A stretch of DNA of 20,617 nt from positions 1-20,617 of the forward strand of contig JAWZSN010000042.1 in assembly GCA_033875255.1 (NCBI GenBank). The letters run 5' to 3'. Shown here one piece after another: positions 7,002-13,656 of the stretch (the stretch's first letter is position 1; every line of letters starts with the position of its first letter). The notes below the pieces were generated by a model. The model worked only from the letters and a program-made list of their open reading frames with translations. It made no database searches and was not told where the DNA came from. A program made the position numbers and the translations under genes. This DNA is from Marinimicrococcus sp033875255 (GTDB taxonomy: Bacteria > Pseudomonadota > Alphaproteobacteria > Geminicoccales > Geminicoccaceae).

Positions 7002-7604
7002 ATGCGCCCGATGAACACCGGTGGCCGTCGCGGCCCGCCGATGGTGAACCTGCCGCCCGCCACCAAGGCCGTCGCCGCCGCCATGGTGCTGGCCTATGCC
7101 GCCATGTACGTGCCGGGCCTCGCCCCGTTCCTGGGCCTCCTGGTGTTCGACCCGCTGGCGCCGATGCCCTTCTGGCTGATCGGCGCGCTGGGCTACGGGC
7201 TCCTGCACGGCAGCCTCATGCACCTGGCCGGCAACATGCTGGGCGTGGTGATCCTGGGGCCGCTCATCGAGCGCCGCCGCGGCGCCGGGCCCTTGCTGAT
7301 CCTGCTGGTGCTGGGCGGCCTCGCCGGGGCGCTGGCGCACAGCCTCGCCCAGATGCTCACCGGCCAGTGGTCGGCGCTGATCGGCGCCTCCGCCTCGGCC
7401 GCGGCCCTGATCGGCTGGAGCCTGCGCCAGATCCGCGACGGCCGCGGCTTTTCCCATCTCGACCAAGCGGTGACCCTCTACGGCCTGTTCTTCATCGGCT
7501 TCAACCTGCTGGGCGTCGTCGCCTTCAACGACAGCCCCGTCGCCTATTCGGCGCATGCCGGCGGGTTCGTGGCGGGGTGGCTCTATGGGGGGAGAGGGCG
7601 GTAG
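7002..7604 (+). CDS. Rhomboid-family intramembrane serine protease
   Basis: This 200-residue polytopic membrane protein belongs to the rhomboid (S54) family, which cleaves transmembrane segments of substrate proteins. About six helices are visible. The landmarks are HGSLMHLAGNM (residues 69-79, including the conserved H and N), the nucleophile motif GASA (Ser130, usually GxSG) and the catalytic His185 in AYSAHAGGFVAGWLYG. Both dyad residues are present, so it should be active. The start is uncertain: ATG at 7002 has only a weak GGAG, and in-frame ATGs follow at 7011 and 7041. It lies 50 bp after the Uma2 gene and may be cotranscribed. Transcription ends at the hairpin just after its stop. Confidence 0.9.
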   Translation: MRPMNTGGRRGPPMVNLPPATKAVAAAMVLAYAAMYVPGLAPFLGLLVFDPLAPMPFWLIGALGYGLLHGSLMHLAGNMLGVVILGPLIERRRGAGPLLILLVLGGLAGALAHSLAQMLTGQWSALIGASASAAALIGWSLRQIRDGRGFSHLDQAVTLYGLFFIGFNLLGVVAFNDSPVAYSAHAGGFVAGWLYGGRGR

Positions 7605-7605
7605 C

Positions 7606-7643
7606 CGGCCGATCTCTTGGGGGCAATCCCAAGAGACCGGCCG
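7606..7643. terminator. Bidirectional hairpin between convergent genes
   Basis: GGCCGATCTCTTGGG (7607-7621) pairs with CCCAAGAGACCGGCC (7628-7642) with one mismatch around a 6-base loop. It begins one or two bases after the rhomboid stop and ends 8 bp before the stop of the convergent permease gene. No T-run follows on either strand, so its strength as an intrinsic terminator is uncertain, but position and stem favour one serving both strands. Confidence 0.7.
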
Positions 7644-7651
7644 CGAGGTCT

Positions 7652-8548
7652 TCAGGAGGTCAGGGCGCCGGCGGTCATGCCCTGGACCATGTACTTCTGC
7701 AGGAAGATGAAGGCGATCACCAGCGGCAGGCTGGCCAGCACCGAGAACGCCATCATCGTGTTCCAGTCGGTGACGAACTCGGCGAGCAGGCTGTAGATCG
7801 CCATGGTCAGCACACGGTTCTCCCAGGACTCGATCAGCACCACCGCGAAGAGGAACTCGTTCCAGGCGAGCAGGAAGGTGTAGAGCCCGGCGCCGACGAA
7901 AGCGGGGTAGGAGAGCGGGATCAGCGTCCTGAAGATCGCCCCCATGCGGGTGCAGCCGTCGACCATCGCCGCCTCCTCCATGGAGGGCGAGATGTTCACG
8001 AAGTAGCTGCGCAGCATCAGGATGCAGAAAGGCAGGGTGAAGGAGAGGTAGACGATGACCAGCGACGTCCGGGTGTCGTAGAGCCCCAGCATCACGAAGG
8101 TGCGGAAATAGGGGATGCACAGCAGCACGAGCGGGAACATCTGGGTCGTGATGAGGAACATCATGACCACCCGCTGACCGATGAAGTTGAAGCGCGCCAG
8201 CGCGTAGGCGGCGAGCGCGCCCAGAAAGAGCGAGAGGGCCGTGACCACCAGCGAGATCCCCATGGTGTTGAGGAACACCACGACATATTTCTCGTTGGTG
8301 AAGATCTTCTGGTAGGCCTCGAGGGTGAAGATCTCCGGTATCCAGGTGGGCGGGATCTTCATGACCTCGAGGTTCGGCCGCACCGAGACGGTCAGCATCC
8401 AGACGAGCGGCAGGCAGATGATGACCACCGCCAGGATCAGGAGGCCGTAGGCCATCAGGTTGAGCAGGCGGCGGCGCTGGGTGATGCCGAGGCTGGCCGT
8501 GCGGCTGCCGGCAGCCGCGGGGACGCCGCTCATGGTCGTGGATCGCAT
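7652..8548 (-). CDS. Carbohydrate ABC transporter permease (MalG-like)
   Basis: This 298-residue inner-membrane protein belongs to the MalG-type permeases of the CUT1 sugar-transporter family. Six hydrophobic helices are visible, starting with LMAYGLLILAVVIICLPLVW. The cytoplasmic EAA loop, SMEEAAMVDGCTRMGAIFRT, carries the E-A-A---G signature that docks to the ATPase. ATG at 8548 is preferred because GAAGGG lies 9 nt upstream; an ATG at 8533 has no such site. It starts 13 bp after the partner permease. It is the last gene of the aldolase/binding-protein/permease operon. Confidence 0.94.
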   Translation of the reverse strand: MRSTTMSGVPAAAGSRTASLGITQRRRLLNLMAYGLLILAVVIICLPLVWMLTVSVRPNLEVMKIPPTWIPEIFTLEAYQKIFTNEKYVVVFLNTMGISLVVTALSLFLGALAAYALARFNFIGQRVVMMFLITTQMFPLVLLCIPYFRTFVMLGLYDTRTSLVIVYLSFTLPFCILMLRSYFVNISPSMEEAAMVDGCTRMGAIFRTLIPLSYPAFVGAGLYTFLLAWNEFLFAVVLIESWENRVLTMAIYSLLAEFVTDWNTMMAFSVLASLPLVIAFIFLQKYMVQGMTAGALTS

Positions 8549-8561
8549 CGTTGTCGGCCCT

Positions 8562-9452
8562 TCAGCGCACGTTGCTCATGGCCCGGCGCATGTAGATCGC
8601 GCTGGCGACGAAGAGGACGGCGAACATGACGACGGCCTGGGCCGACGCGTAGCCGAACTCGAGCTGCTGGAAACCGGCGAAGTAGATCACCGTCGGCAGG
8701 ACTTCCGAGGAGTGGGCCGGGCCGCCCCCCGTCATGACGAAGACCGGATCAAAGGCGCGGAAGGTCCAGATCGAATCGAGCAGCACGACGGTGGTGATGA
8801 CGCTGCGCAGCTGCGGGAGCGTGATATGCCAGAACTGGCGCATCCGCGCGGCGCCGTCGAGCTCCGCCGCCTCGTAGAGCTCGCGGGGAACCGCCTGGAG
8901 GCCGGCAAGCAACATCACCATGAAGAACGGGAAGGCGCGCCAGACGTTCATGGCGGTGACCGAGCCCAGCGCCGTGGAAGGATCGCCGAGCCAGGAGATG
9001 GTGGTGCCCTCGCCGATGAGGCCGAGCCCCGAGAGCAGGCCGTTGATCACGCCGAAGGGGGCGAGCATCAGCACCCAGATCATGCCCGCGACGGTGGGAG
9101 CCAGCAGCCACGGGACGATGAGAATGCCCCGGGCCAGGGAGCGGAAGGCCCGGTTGATCCTCATGTTGAGCAGCAGTGCCAGGCCCAGCCCGATGACGAG
9201 ATGGAGGACGACGCTGAACGCCGTGAACACCACGGTCTGTCCGAAAGCCTGCCAGAAGATGGTGTCGCCCGCGAGCCGCGCGTAGTTGGCGAGACCCACC
9301 CAGACCTCCTCGCGGAGGTTGCTGTCGTGAAAGCTCAGCCGGAGCACTTCCACGAACGGATAGACCATCAGCGCGACGAGAATGAGCAGGGACGGCCACA
9401 GGAACGAGGCGGCCAGGATCTCCTGATGGTATTTCTGGCGAAGCTTTTGCAT
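8562..9452 (-). CDS. Carbohydrate ABC transporter permease (MalF/UgpA-like)
   Basis: This 296-residue inner-membrane protein is the partner permease of a CUT1-type sugar importer. It begins with a short basic cytoplasmic stretch and the first helix FLWPSLLILVALMVYPFVE. The EAA loop is RELYEAAELDGAARMRQFWH (E-A-A---G, then the ITLPQLRS tail). Length fits single-domain UgpA-type permeases, shorter than E. coli MalF. The ribosome-binding site is weak (GAAG). The gene lies 89 bp after the binding-protein gene, and a long stem-loop sits in that gap. Confidence 0.94.
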   Translation of the reverse strand: MQKLRQKYHQEILAASFLWPSLLILVALMVYPFVEVLRLSFHDSNLREEVWVGLANYARLAGDTIFWQAFGQTVVFTAFSVVLHLVIGLGLALLLNMRINRAFRSLARGILIVPWLLAPTVAGMIWVLMLAPFGVINGLLSGLGLIGEGTTISWLGDPSTALGSVTAMNVWRAFPFFMVMLLAGLQAVPRELYEAAELDGAARMRQFWHITLPQLRSVITTVVLLDSIWTFRAFDPVFVMTGGGPAHSSEVLPTVIYFAGFQQLEFGYASAQAVVMFAVLFVASAIYMRRAMSNVR

Positions 9453-9468
9453 GGCACTTCAATCGATG

Positions 9469-9511
9469 GGGGGCCGACCGCGTCCGTCGCTGGACGGAGG
9501 GGTCGGCCCCC
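9469..9511 (-). promoter_or_regulatory. Long intercistronic stem-loop after the binding-protein gene
   Basis: GGGGGCCGACC (9469-9479) pairs with GGTCGGCCCCC (9501-9511), and the inner arms TCCGTC (9483-9488) and GACGGA (9493-9498) pair around a GCTG loop. The structure lies between the binding-protein stop and the first permease start. No T-run follows. Such stem-loops after malE-like cistrons stabilise upstream mRNA or reduce read-through, giving more binding protein than permease; that role is inferred here. Confidence 0.7.
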
Positions 9512-9541
9512 GGGGTACCTGCGGATCCGGTCGGGCCGGGA

Positions 9542-10822
9542 CTAGTCGGCCGCGGCCAGGATCTCGTTCCACTTTGCGGCGGCGTCATCCAGCGCCTGGG
9601 CGGCGCTCTTGCTGCCCTGCACCACGTTCTGCACCTCGGTGGTGAGGATCTTGTTCATCTGCACCGCGTTGGGCATGACGAGGAAGGGCGAGAGGGCGTT
9701 GGGCCGCTCCATCTGCGTCACGAAGGCCTGGAAGAGCTTGCGCTCCTTGAACCAGTCCTGGCTCGAGACGTCGGTGCGCGCCGGGAAGCCGCCCGTCCCC
9801 CTGGCCCACATCTCGATCCCCTCGGGGCCCGAGAGCCAGCGCATGAACGCCCAGGCGGCGTCCTTGTCCTGTGCCTGGGAGGTCAGCGTGTTGAGCGAGC
9901 CGCGGACCATGGAGCCGTAGGTCTTGCCCTTGGGCAGCGGCGCGATGTCGTAGTTGAGGTCGGGGTTGAGCTTTTTCTGGATGGCCACGCCCCACGGCCC
10001 CTCGAACATCATCGCGGCACTGCCGTTGGCGAAGTTCGCCCGCTTCTCCCGCTCGCCGTTGCTGAGCACGCCCGGCACCGAGATCTTGTCGGTGTTCATC
10101 CGCTCGACATACCACTCAATGGCGGCCACACCCTCGGGGCTGTTGAAGGCCGCCCGGTTGGTGGCGGCATCGATGATCGTCGCCCCCGCCTGGAGCAGCA
10201 GCGGGTAGATGTCGTAGGTCATGTTGGTGGGCGGCTCGCTCTGCAGCGTGCCGGTGACCGCGAACTGGCGCTCGGCGGGCTTGGTGAGCTTGCGCGCGAC
10301 CTCGGCGTACTCCTCCCAGGTCGCCGGCGGCGCCTCGATGCCGGCGGCAGCGAACAGGTCCTTATTGTAGAAGAGCGCGATCGTGCCGCTCTCCACCGGC
10401 AGGTAGTACTGCTTGCCGCGCCACTTCTGGTGGAAGCTCCGCGGGATGTTCGCCATGAACGACTCGGGCTCGCCGGCGATCTGCTCGTCGATCGGCTCGA
10501 TGATCTCCAGATCCGCGAACTCCGCGACCCAGTCCACCTGCACCATGAGAACGTCGGGCAGCCGGCCCGCCTGGTGCAGGACGATCGCGCGGTCGTGGAA
10601 GCCGGTGAAGGGCGAATCGACCACGACGAGGTCGATGTCCGGATGCTGCGCCTCGAAGGCGGCCTCCAGCTTCGCCATGAACTCCTCGCCGACCTCGGTC
10701 CCCTTCCACTGTCCCCAGCGGACCTCGGTCTTCTGCGCCTGGGCGATGCCCGGAAGCGCCAGGAGGGAAGCTGCGGCGAGCGCCGCCAGCCGGAGAGACG
10801 AACGTTTGCGCTGCGGGGTCAT
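9542..10822 (-). CDS. Extracellular sugar-binding protein, family 1 (MalE/UgpB-like)
   Basis: This 426-residue periplasmic protein belongs to solute-binding family 1 and delivers sugar to the two permeases. A Sec signal peptide is clear: RKRSS, then LRLAALAAASLLALPG and a cleavage site near AQAQ (about residue 29). The mature part shows typical family features: a WGQWKG strand, AAFEAQHPDIDLVVVDSPF, LPDVLMVQVDWV, YYLPVESGTIALFYNKDLFAAAGIEAPPATWEEY, and NFANGSAAMMFEGPW. The ATG at 10822 is chosen because GGGAGG lies 5 nt upstream; an in-frame ATG at 10849 lacks such a site and would extend the signal peptide. The ligand is not evident. Context with a kinase and aldolase suggests a sugar or sugar derivative that is broken down intracellularly. 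Confidence 0.95.
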   Translation of the reverse strand: MTPQRKRSSLRLAALAAASLLALPGIAQAQKTEVRWGQWKGTEVGEEFMAKLEAAFEAQHPDIDLVVVDSPFTGFHDRAIVLHQAGRLPDVLMVQVDWVAEFADLEIIEPIDEQIAGEPESFMANIPRSFHQKWRGKQYYLPVESGTIALFYNKDLFAAAGIEAPPATWEEYAEVARKLTKPAERQFAVTGTLQSEPPTNMTYDIYPLLLQAGATIIDAATNRAAFNSPEGVAAIEWYVERMNTDKISVPGVLSNGEREKRANFANGSAAMMFEGPWGVAIQKKLNPDLNYDIAPLPKGKTYGSMVRGSLNTLTSQAQDKDAAWAFMRWLSGPEGIEMWARGTGGFPARTDVSSQDWFKERKLFQAFVTQMERPNALSPFLVMPNAVQMNKILTTEVQNVVQGSKSAAQALDDAAAKWNEILAAAD

Positions 10823-10838
10823 GGTGCCTCCCATTGGT

Positions 10839-10860
10839 ACGCCCGGCACGGGCCGGGCGT
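10839..10860 (-). promoter_or_regulatory. Intercistronic stem-loop before the binding-protein gene
   Basis: ACGCCCGG (10839-10846) and CCGGGCGT (10853-10860) form an 8-bp perfect stem with a 6-base loop. It ends 17 nt before the binding-protein ATG and just upstream of the GGGAGG ribosome-binding site. It could mark an mRNA processing point or protect a downstream transcript 5' end. No T-run supports termination. Confidence 0.55.
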
Positions 10861-10904
10861 TCTCGTTCTGCCGCTTCGTTCGGCGGCTGCCGTCGAGCGG
10901 CGGC

Positions 10905-12314
10905 TCAGCCGGAGAGGGCCCGTTCCCGGAAGCAGCCGGGCACGGGAGGGGCGATCCTGGTGGCGGTGGTGTGCTGCTGCACGAGCTCGCGCGTGCCGCC
11001 GACGTTCATCCACGTGAACATGTCACGGAACATGTCCTCGAGTGACGCCATGATCGCGCTCTGGTTCGCCTCCGGCATGTCCCAGAGCCTCTTCTTGACG
11101 ACCTTCCAGGCCTTCTTGCGGTTGTTGTAGAGGAACTGGACGTCGTTTTCCCCGGGCGCCCGGTCCGCGGCGTGGTTCGCGAAGGTGTACTCGCGGATCT
11201 CGTCCCTGATCGCCTGCGGCAGCTCGGGATGGTCGAAGATCAGGTTGTTGAAGCCGAGCGCCAGGTGGATCTCCACCGCGCCGCTCGCCGGGAACTTCGC
11301 GAGCTGCTCGCCGGGAAGCGTCGAGGCGCCGTGCTGCACGGCGCCGGCCATGCCGAACTCCTCGCGGCAGATGCTCGAGATCGTGCCAAGGAGGCCGTAG
11401 TCCACGTTCACCGGCGCCAGCGTGCCGTCCGGCTGCATCTTGCCGCCGTGGTAGGTGCCGGAATTGATGCTGATCTTGCTCACGCCGCGCAGTTTCCCGC
11501 CCTTGCCGCGCAGCGCCTCGCCGTAGACCGCCATGAAGGCGCGCAGCTCCTCCGGCGTCGTGTTCTCGTGGCCCACCTCGCCGATCTCCGCACCCAGGGC
11601 GATGGTCACGCCCTCGGGCTCGAGCTCGCGGACGAAGCGGGTGAAGTGGGCGGTGAGCTCGGCGTTGACGCGCTGCTGGTCCTCCACGGTGGGCAGCGAG
11701 AGATCGACCACCGTCGAGGCGTCGATGTCGATGTTGTAGAAGCCGGCGGCAATCTGGCTGCGGATCACCCCCTCGAGCCTCGCCACCTCCGCGGCGGGAT
11801 CGGCGGCATGGGCTTTCGCGTTGATCTGGTCATGGTCGGCCTGCAGGAAGACCGGGCCCTCGTGCCCTTCGCGCAGGGCCGCGGCGAGCACCGCGGCGCC
11901 ATACTCGACCGGCGGCTGGACCGCATAGATCGATTCCGCCAGGGCCTGCTCGAAGATGAAGAGCTGGGCATCCATCCTCCGCGCGGCGCGGAACACCGCC
12001 CGGCAGGTGTGGTAGCTCCAGCCGCGAAGGTTCATGGCGGGCACCGTGCGACCCGACCACTTCCCCTCCGCCCTCGCCAGATAGAGCTCCTGGATGGAGC
12101 TGGGCACGATCCCGGCGGCCAGCGCCGCCTCCTGGATCGCCCAGATCGCCGCGCCCCGGGCCTCGGACTCTGCGAGCGCCGCGGTCCTCGCCCAGCGGTC
12201 GATCATCTCGGCAGGCGGGCGCCTGCTCCCCGAGAAGTCGGGCCGCGCTCCCGAGAAATCGACGCCGATCGTCTCCAGGTCGTCCCTGAGATCGGCAAGC
12301 GAGGAGCAAGACAT
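10905..12314 (-). CDS. Zinc-dependent class II aldolase (fructose/tagatose-bisphosphate aldolase superfamily)
   Basis: The 469-residue protein belongs to the class II (metal-dependent) aldolase superfamily, which splits ketose phosphates into dihydroxyacetone phosphate and an aldehyde. Residues equivalent to the E. coli class II FBA active site can be placed: D160-H161 in FLQADHDQ (catalytic Asp plus metal His), H289 in SGTYHGG, and H328 in VQHGAST. An acidic motif AEIGEVGHEN lies between them, near residue 242. It is about 110-170 residues longer than GatY or Fba; extra sequence lies N-terminally (about 85 residues before the barrel) and C-terminally (about 100, with NNRKKAWKVVKKRLWDMP). ATG at 12314 is preferred; an in-frame TTG lies two codons upstream. 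The binding-protein gene starts 82 bp downstream on the same strand. The substrate is unknown; context suggests a phosphorylated ketose made by the PfkB kinase at 13657. Confidence 0.85.
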   Translation of the reverse strand: MSCSSLADLRDDLETIGVDFSGARPDFSGSRRPPAEMIDRWARTAALAESEARGAAIWAIQEAALAAGIVPSSIQELYLARAEGKWSGRTVPAMNLRGWSYHTCRAVFRAARRMDAQLFIFEQALAESIYAVQPPVEYGAAVLAAALREGHEGPVFLQADHDQINAKAHAADPAAEVARLEGVIRSQIAAGFYNIDIDASTVVDLSLPTVEDQQRVNAELTAHFTRFVRELEPEGVTIALGAEIGEVGHENTTPEELRAFMAVYGEALRGKGGKLRGVSKISINSGTYHGGKMQPDGTLAPVNVDYGLLGTISSICREEFGMAGAVQHGASTLPGEQLAKFPASGAVEIHLALGFNNLIFDHPELPQAIRDEIREYTFANHAADRAPGENDVQFLYNNRKKAWKVVKKRLWDMPEANQSAIMASLEDMFRDMFTWMNVGGTRELVQQHTTATRIAPPVPGCFRERALSG

Positions 12315-12694
12315 CGGCAACTACCTTCGCAACTGGGCAGGAGAAAGCCGTCCGGGCCTGCGGGCAGACCTTCTCCGCAAGGCTGCTCGACAGGCTCACA
12401 GCGGTCGTCGGAGGGCGGGGGAGACGAACCCCATGCCCGGCATGCGGGATGCACGTGACGGCGCGCCTGGCGGATTGGTATGGCCCCGGAAGAGGCGCTC
12501 CCTGCTGGTTTATCGTTCTATCGCCGACTATGCATGAAGGCTTCGTTACCGCAATCCGTAATTCGTTCGGCGAACATCAACGCGCCTATACGCAAACGGC
12601 GTAGCAGGCGCGCGTTCCTTCAGCCGCCAGCGTGGTCAACGGCCCGGCAACTGATTGGAAGTGTTGGCAGGGTCGGGTGGCGGGAGGCGGTTCT
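12315..12694. other. Regulatory region upstream of the aldolase operon
   Basis: No gene was seen in these 380 bp, which separate the DeoR stop from the aldolase start on the same strand. The part at 12500-12610 is clearly richer in A+T than its surroundings, as expected for a promoter. A candidate minus-strand promoter is TTGCGG (12549-12554) with CATAGT (12527-12532), 16 bp apart. A 13-bp dyad CATGCCCGGCATG lies at 12432-12444 in the probable leader. Confidence 0.5.
12513..12567. promoter_or_regulatory. Candidate operator of the aldolase promoter
   Basis: Three TCGTT motifs start at 12513, 12543 and 12563, spaced 30 and 20 bp apart, so all lie on the same helix face. Between the last two lies GCAATC (12551-12556) inside CCGCAATCC, a 9-mer that is repeated in the DeoR/kinase intergenic region. 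The sites overlap the proposed -35 box, as expected for repression by the neighbouring DeoR-family protein. Confidence 0.45.
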
Positions 12695-13465
12695 CTAGCG
12701 GGCCACGATCAGGCTGCAGCCCGATTCTCTGATCACGCGCATGGCAGGCGCCGCTGGCCGGCGGTCGGTGACGAAGGTGCCGACGTCCCGCAGGTGGCCG
12801 AGCCGGCACGTCGCGATGCGGGAGAACTTCGTGTGGTCGGCCAGCAGCACGGTATGGCGGGCGTTCGCCAGCATCGCCCGGCCCACCACCACGTCATCGT
12901 CCCGGTATTCCAGCAGGGTGCCGTCGGGGGCGATGCCCCCGATGCTGGTCAGGCAAAGATCGCAGCGATAGTCGCCCACCTGCGCCACGGTCGCCGCCCC
13001 GCTCATCGATCGGTTGTGCCGCATCCAGCGGCCGCCCGTGACATGGATGGCGATGTCCGGGCACTCGTCGAGGATCGAGGCCACGACGGTGCTGTTGGTG
13101 ATCACCTTCAGGCCGCTGGGGCGGCGCGCCGCGATGGCGCGGGCGAGGGCGTCGACGGTGGTGCCGGGCGTGAGGAACAAGGAGTTGCCGGGCTGGACCA
13201 GCTCGGCCGCGGCCCGCCCGATGGAGGCCTTCTCCGCCTCCATCTCCACGTGGCGTTCGCCGTAGGCCACGTTGGAGGTGCTGATGTTGGCGCTGGCCGA
13301 GCCGTGATGGCGCCGGAGAAGGCCCAGGCCCGCGAGTTCCTGAAGATCGCGGCGCAGGGTCTGCGGCGTCACCCCGAAAGCCGTTACCAGCTCGTCGACG
13401 GTCACGTAGCCGCGCTGGGCGAGAATGTTAAGTATTTTTTCCTGACGGCGGCTGAGCTGGCGCAT
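12695..13465 (-). CDS. DeoR-family sugar-responsive transcriptional regulator
   Basis: The 256-residue protein has the DeoR/GlpR architecture. An N-terminal winged helix (RRQEKILNILAQRGYVTVDELVTAFGVTPQTLRRDLQEL, about residues 6-45) is followed by the RRHHG wing. The C-terminal sugar-phosphate-sensing domain contains LFLTPGTTVDALARAI, VITNSTVVASIL, VTGG and LLADHTKFSR. Such proteins usually repress nearby sugar operons and are released by a phosphorylated intermediate. It diverges from the PfkB kinase and lies upstream of the aldolase operon, which makes both its likely targets. The pattern HHG followed by S-x-S-x-N rather than HGGA is slightly unusual. The ATG at 13465 has no clear ribosome-binding site. 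Overall it resembles GlpR and the sulfoquinovose regulator YihW about equally; I cannot choose between them. Confidence 0.92.
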   Translation of the reverse strand: MRQLSRRQEKILNILAQRGYVTVDELVTAFGVTPQTLRRDLQELAGLGLLRRHHGSASANISTSNVAYGERHVEMEAEKASIGRAAAELVQPGNSLFLTPGTTVDALARAIAARRPSGLKVITNSTVVASILDECPDIAIHVTGGRWMRHNRSMSGAATVAQVGDYRCDLCLTSIGGIAPDGTLLEYRDDDVVVGRAMLANARHTVLLADHTKFSRIATCRLGHLRDVGTFVTDRRPAAPAMRVIRESGCSLIVAR

Positions 13466-13466
13466 G

Positions 13467-13531
13467 GCAATCGACGTTGCTAAGGCTGCAATCCACTCGC
13501 CGCAATCCCCGATTGCGCAAAAGATGATTGC
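13467..13531. promoter_or_regulatory. GCAATC motif cluster between DeoR and the kinase
   Basis: The hexamer GCAATC occurs at 13467, 13488 and 13502, and its complement GATTGC at 13511 and 13526: five copies in 65 bp. The central pair forms the perfect dyad CGCAATC-CCC-GATTGCG (13501-13517). This is the most likely operator for the DeoR-family regulator, controlling itself and the divergent kinase. The first copy almost touches the DeoR start codon. Confidence 0.6.
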
Positions 13532-13656
13532 CGCCTGCGGCGATGGCTGGACGGGCGCGGGGCGTGCTAGCGGTGTGCGAAGAACCGGCGCGGCCGGAAG
13601 AACAAGCGTGGGCGCTGCCCCGGGTGGGGGCGCGGAAGACGGGTCAGGGAGCAGTG

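Noticed and set aside
6839..8629. A 596-codon plus-strand open frame over the rhomboid and MalG-like genes
   Set aside because: It overlaps two confidently assigned genes and crosses the terminator hairpin; composition is shadow-like.
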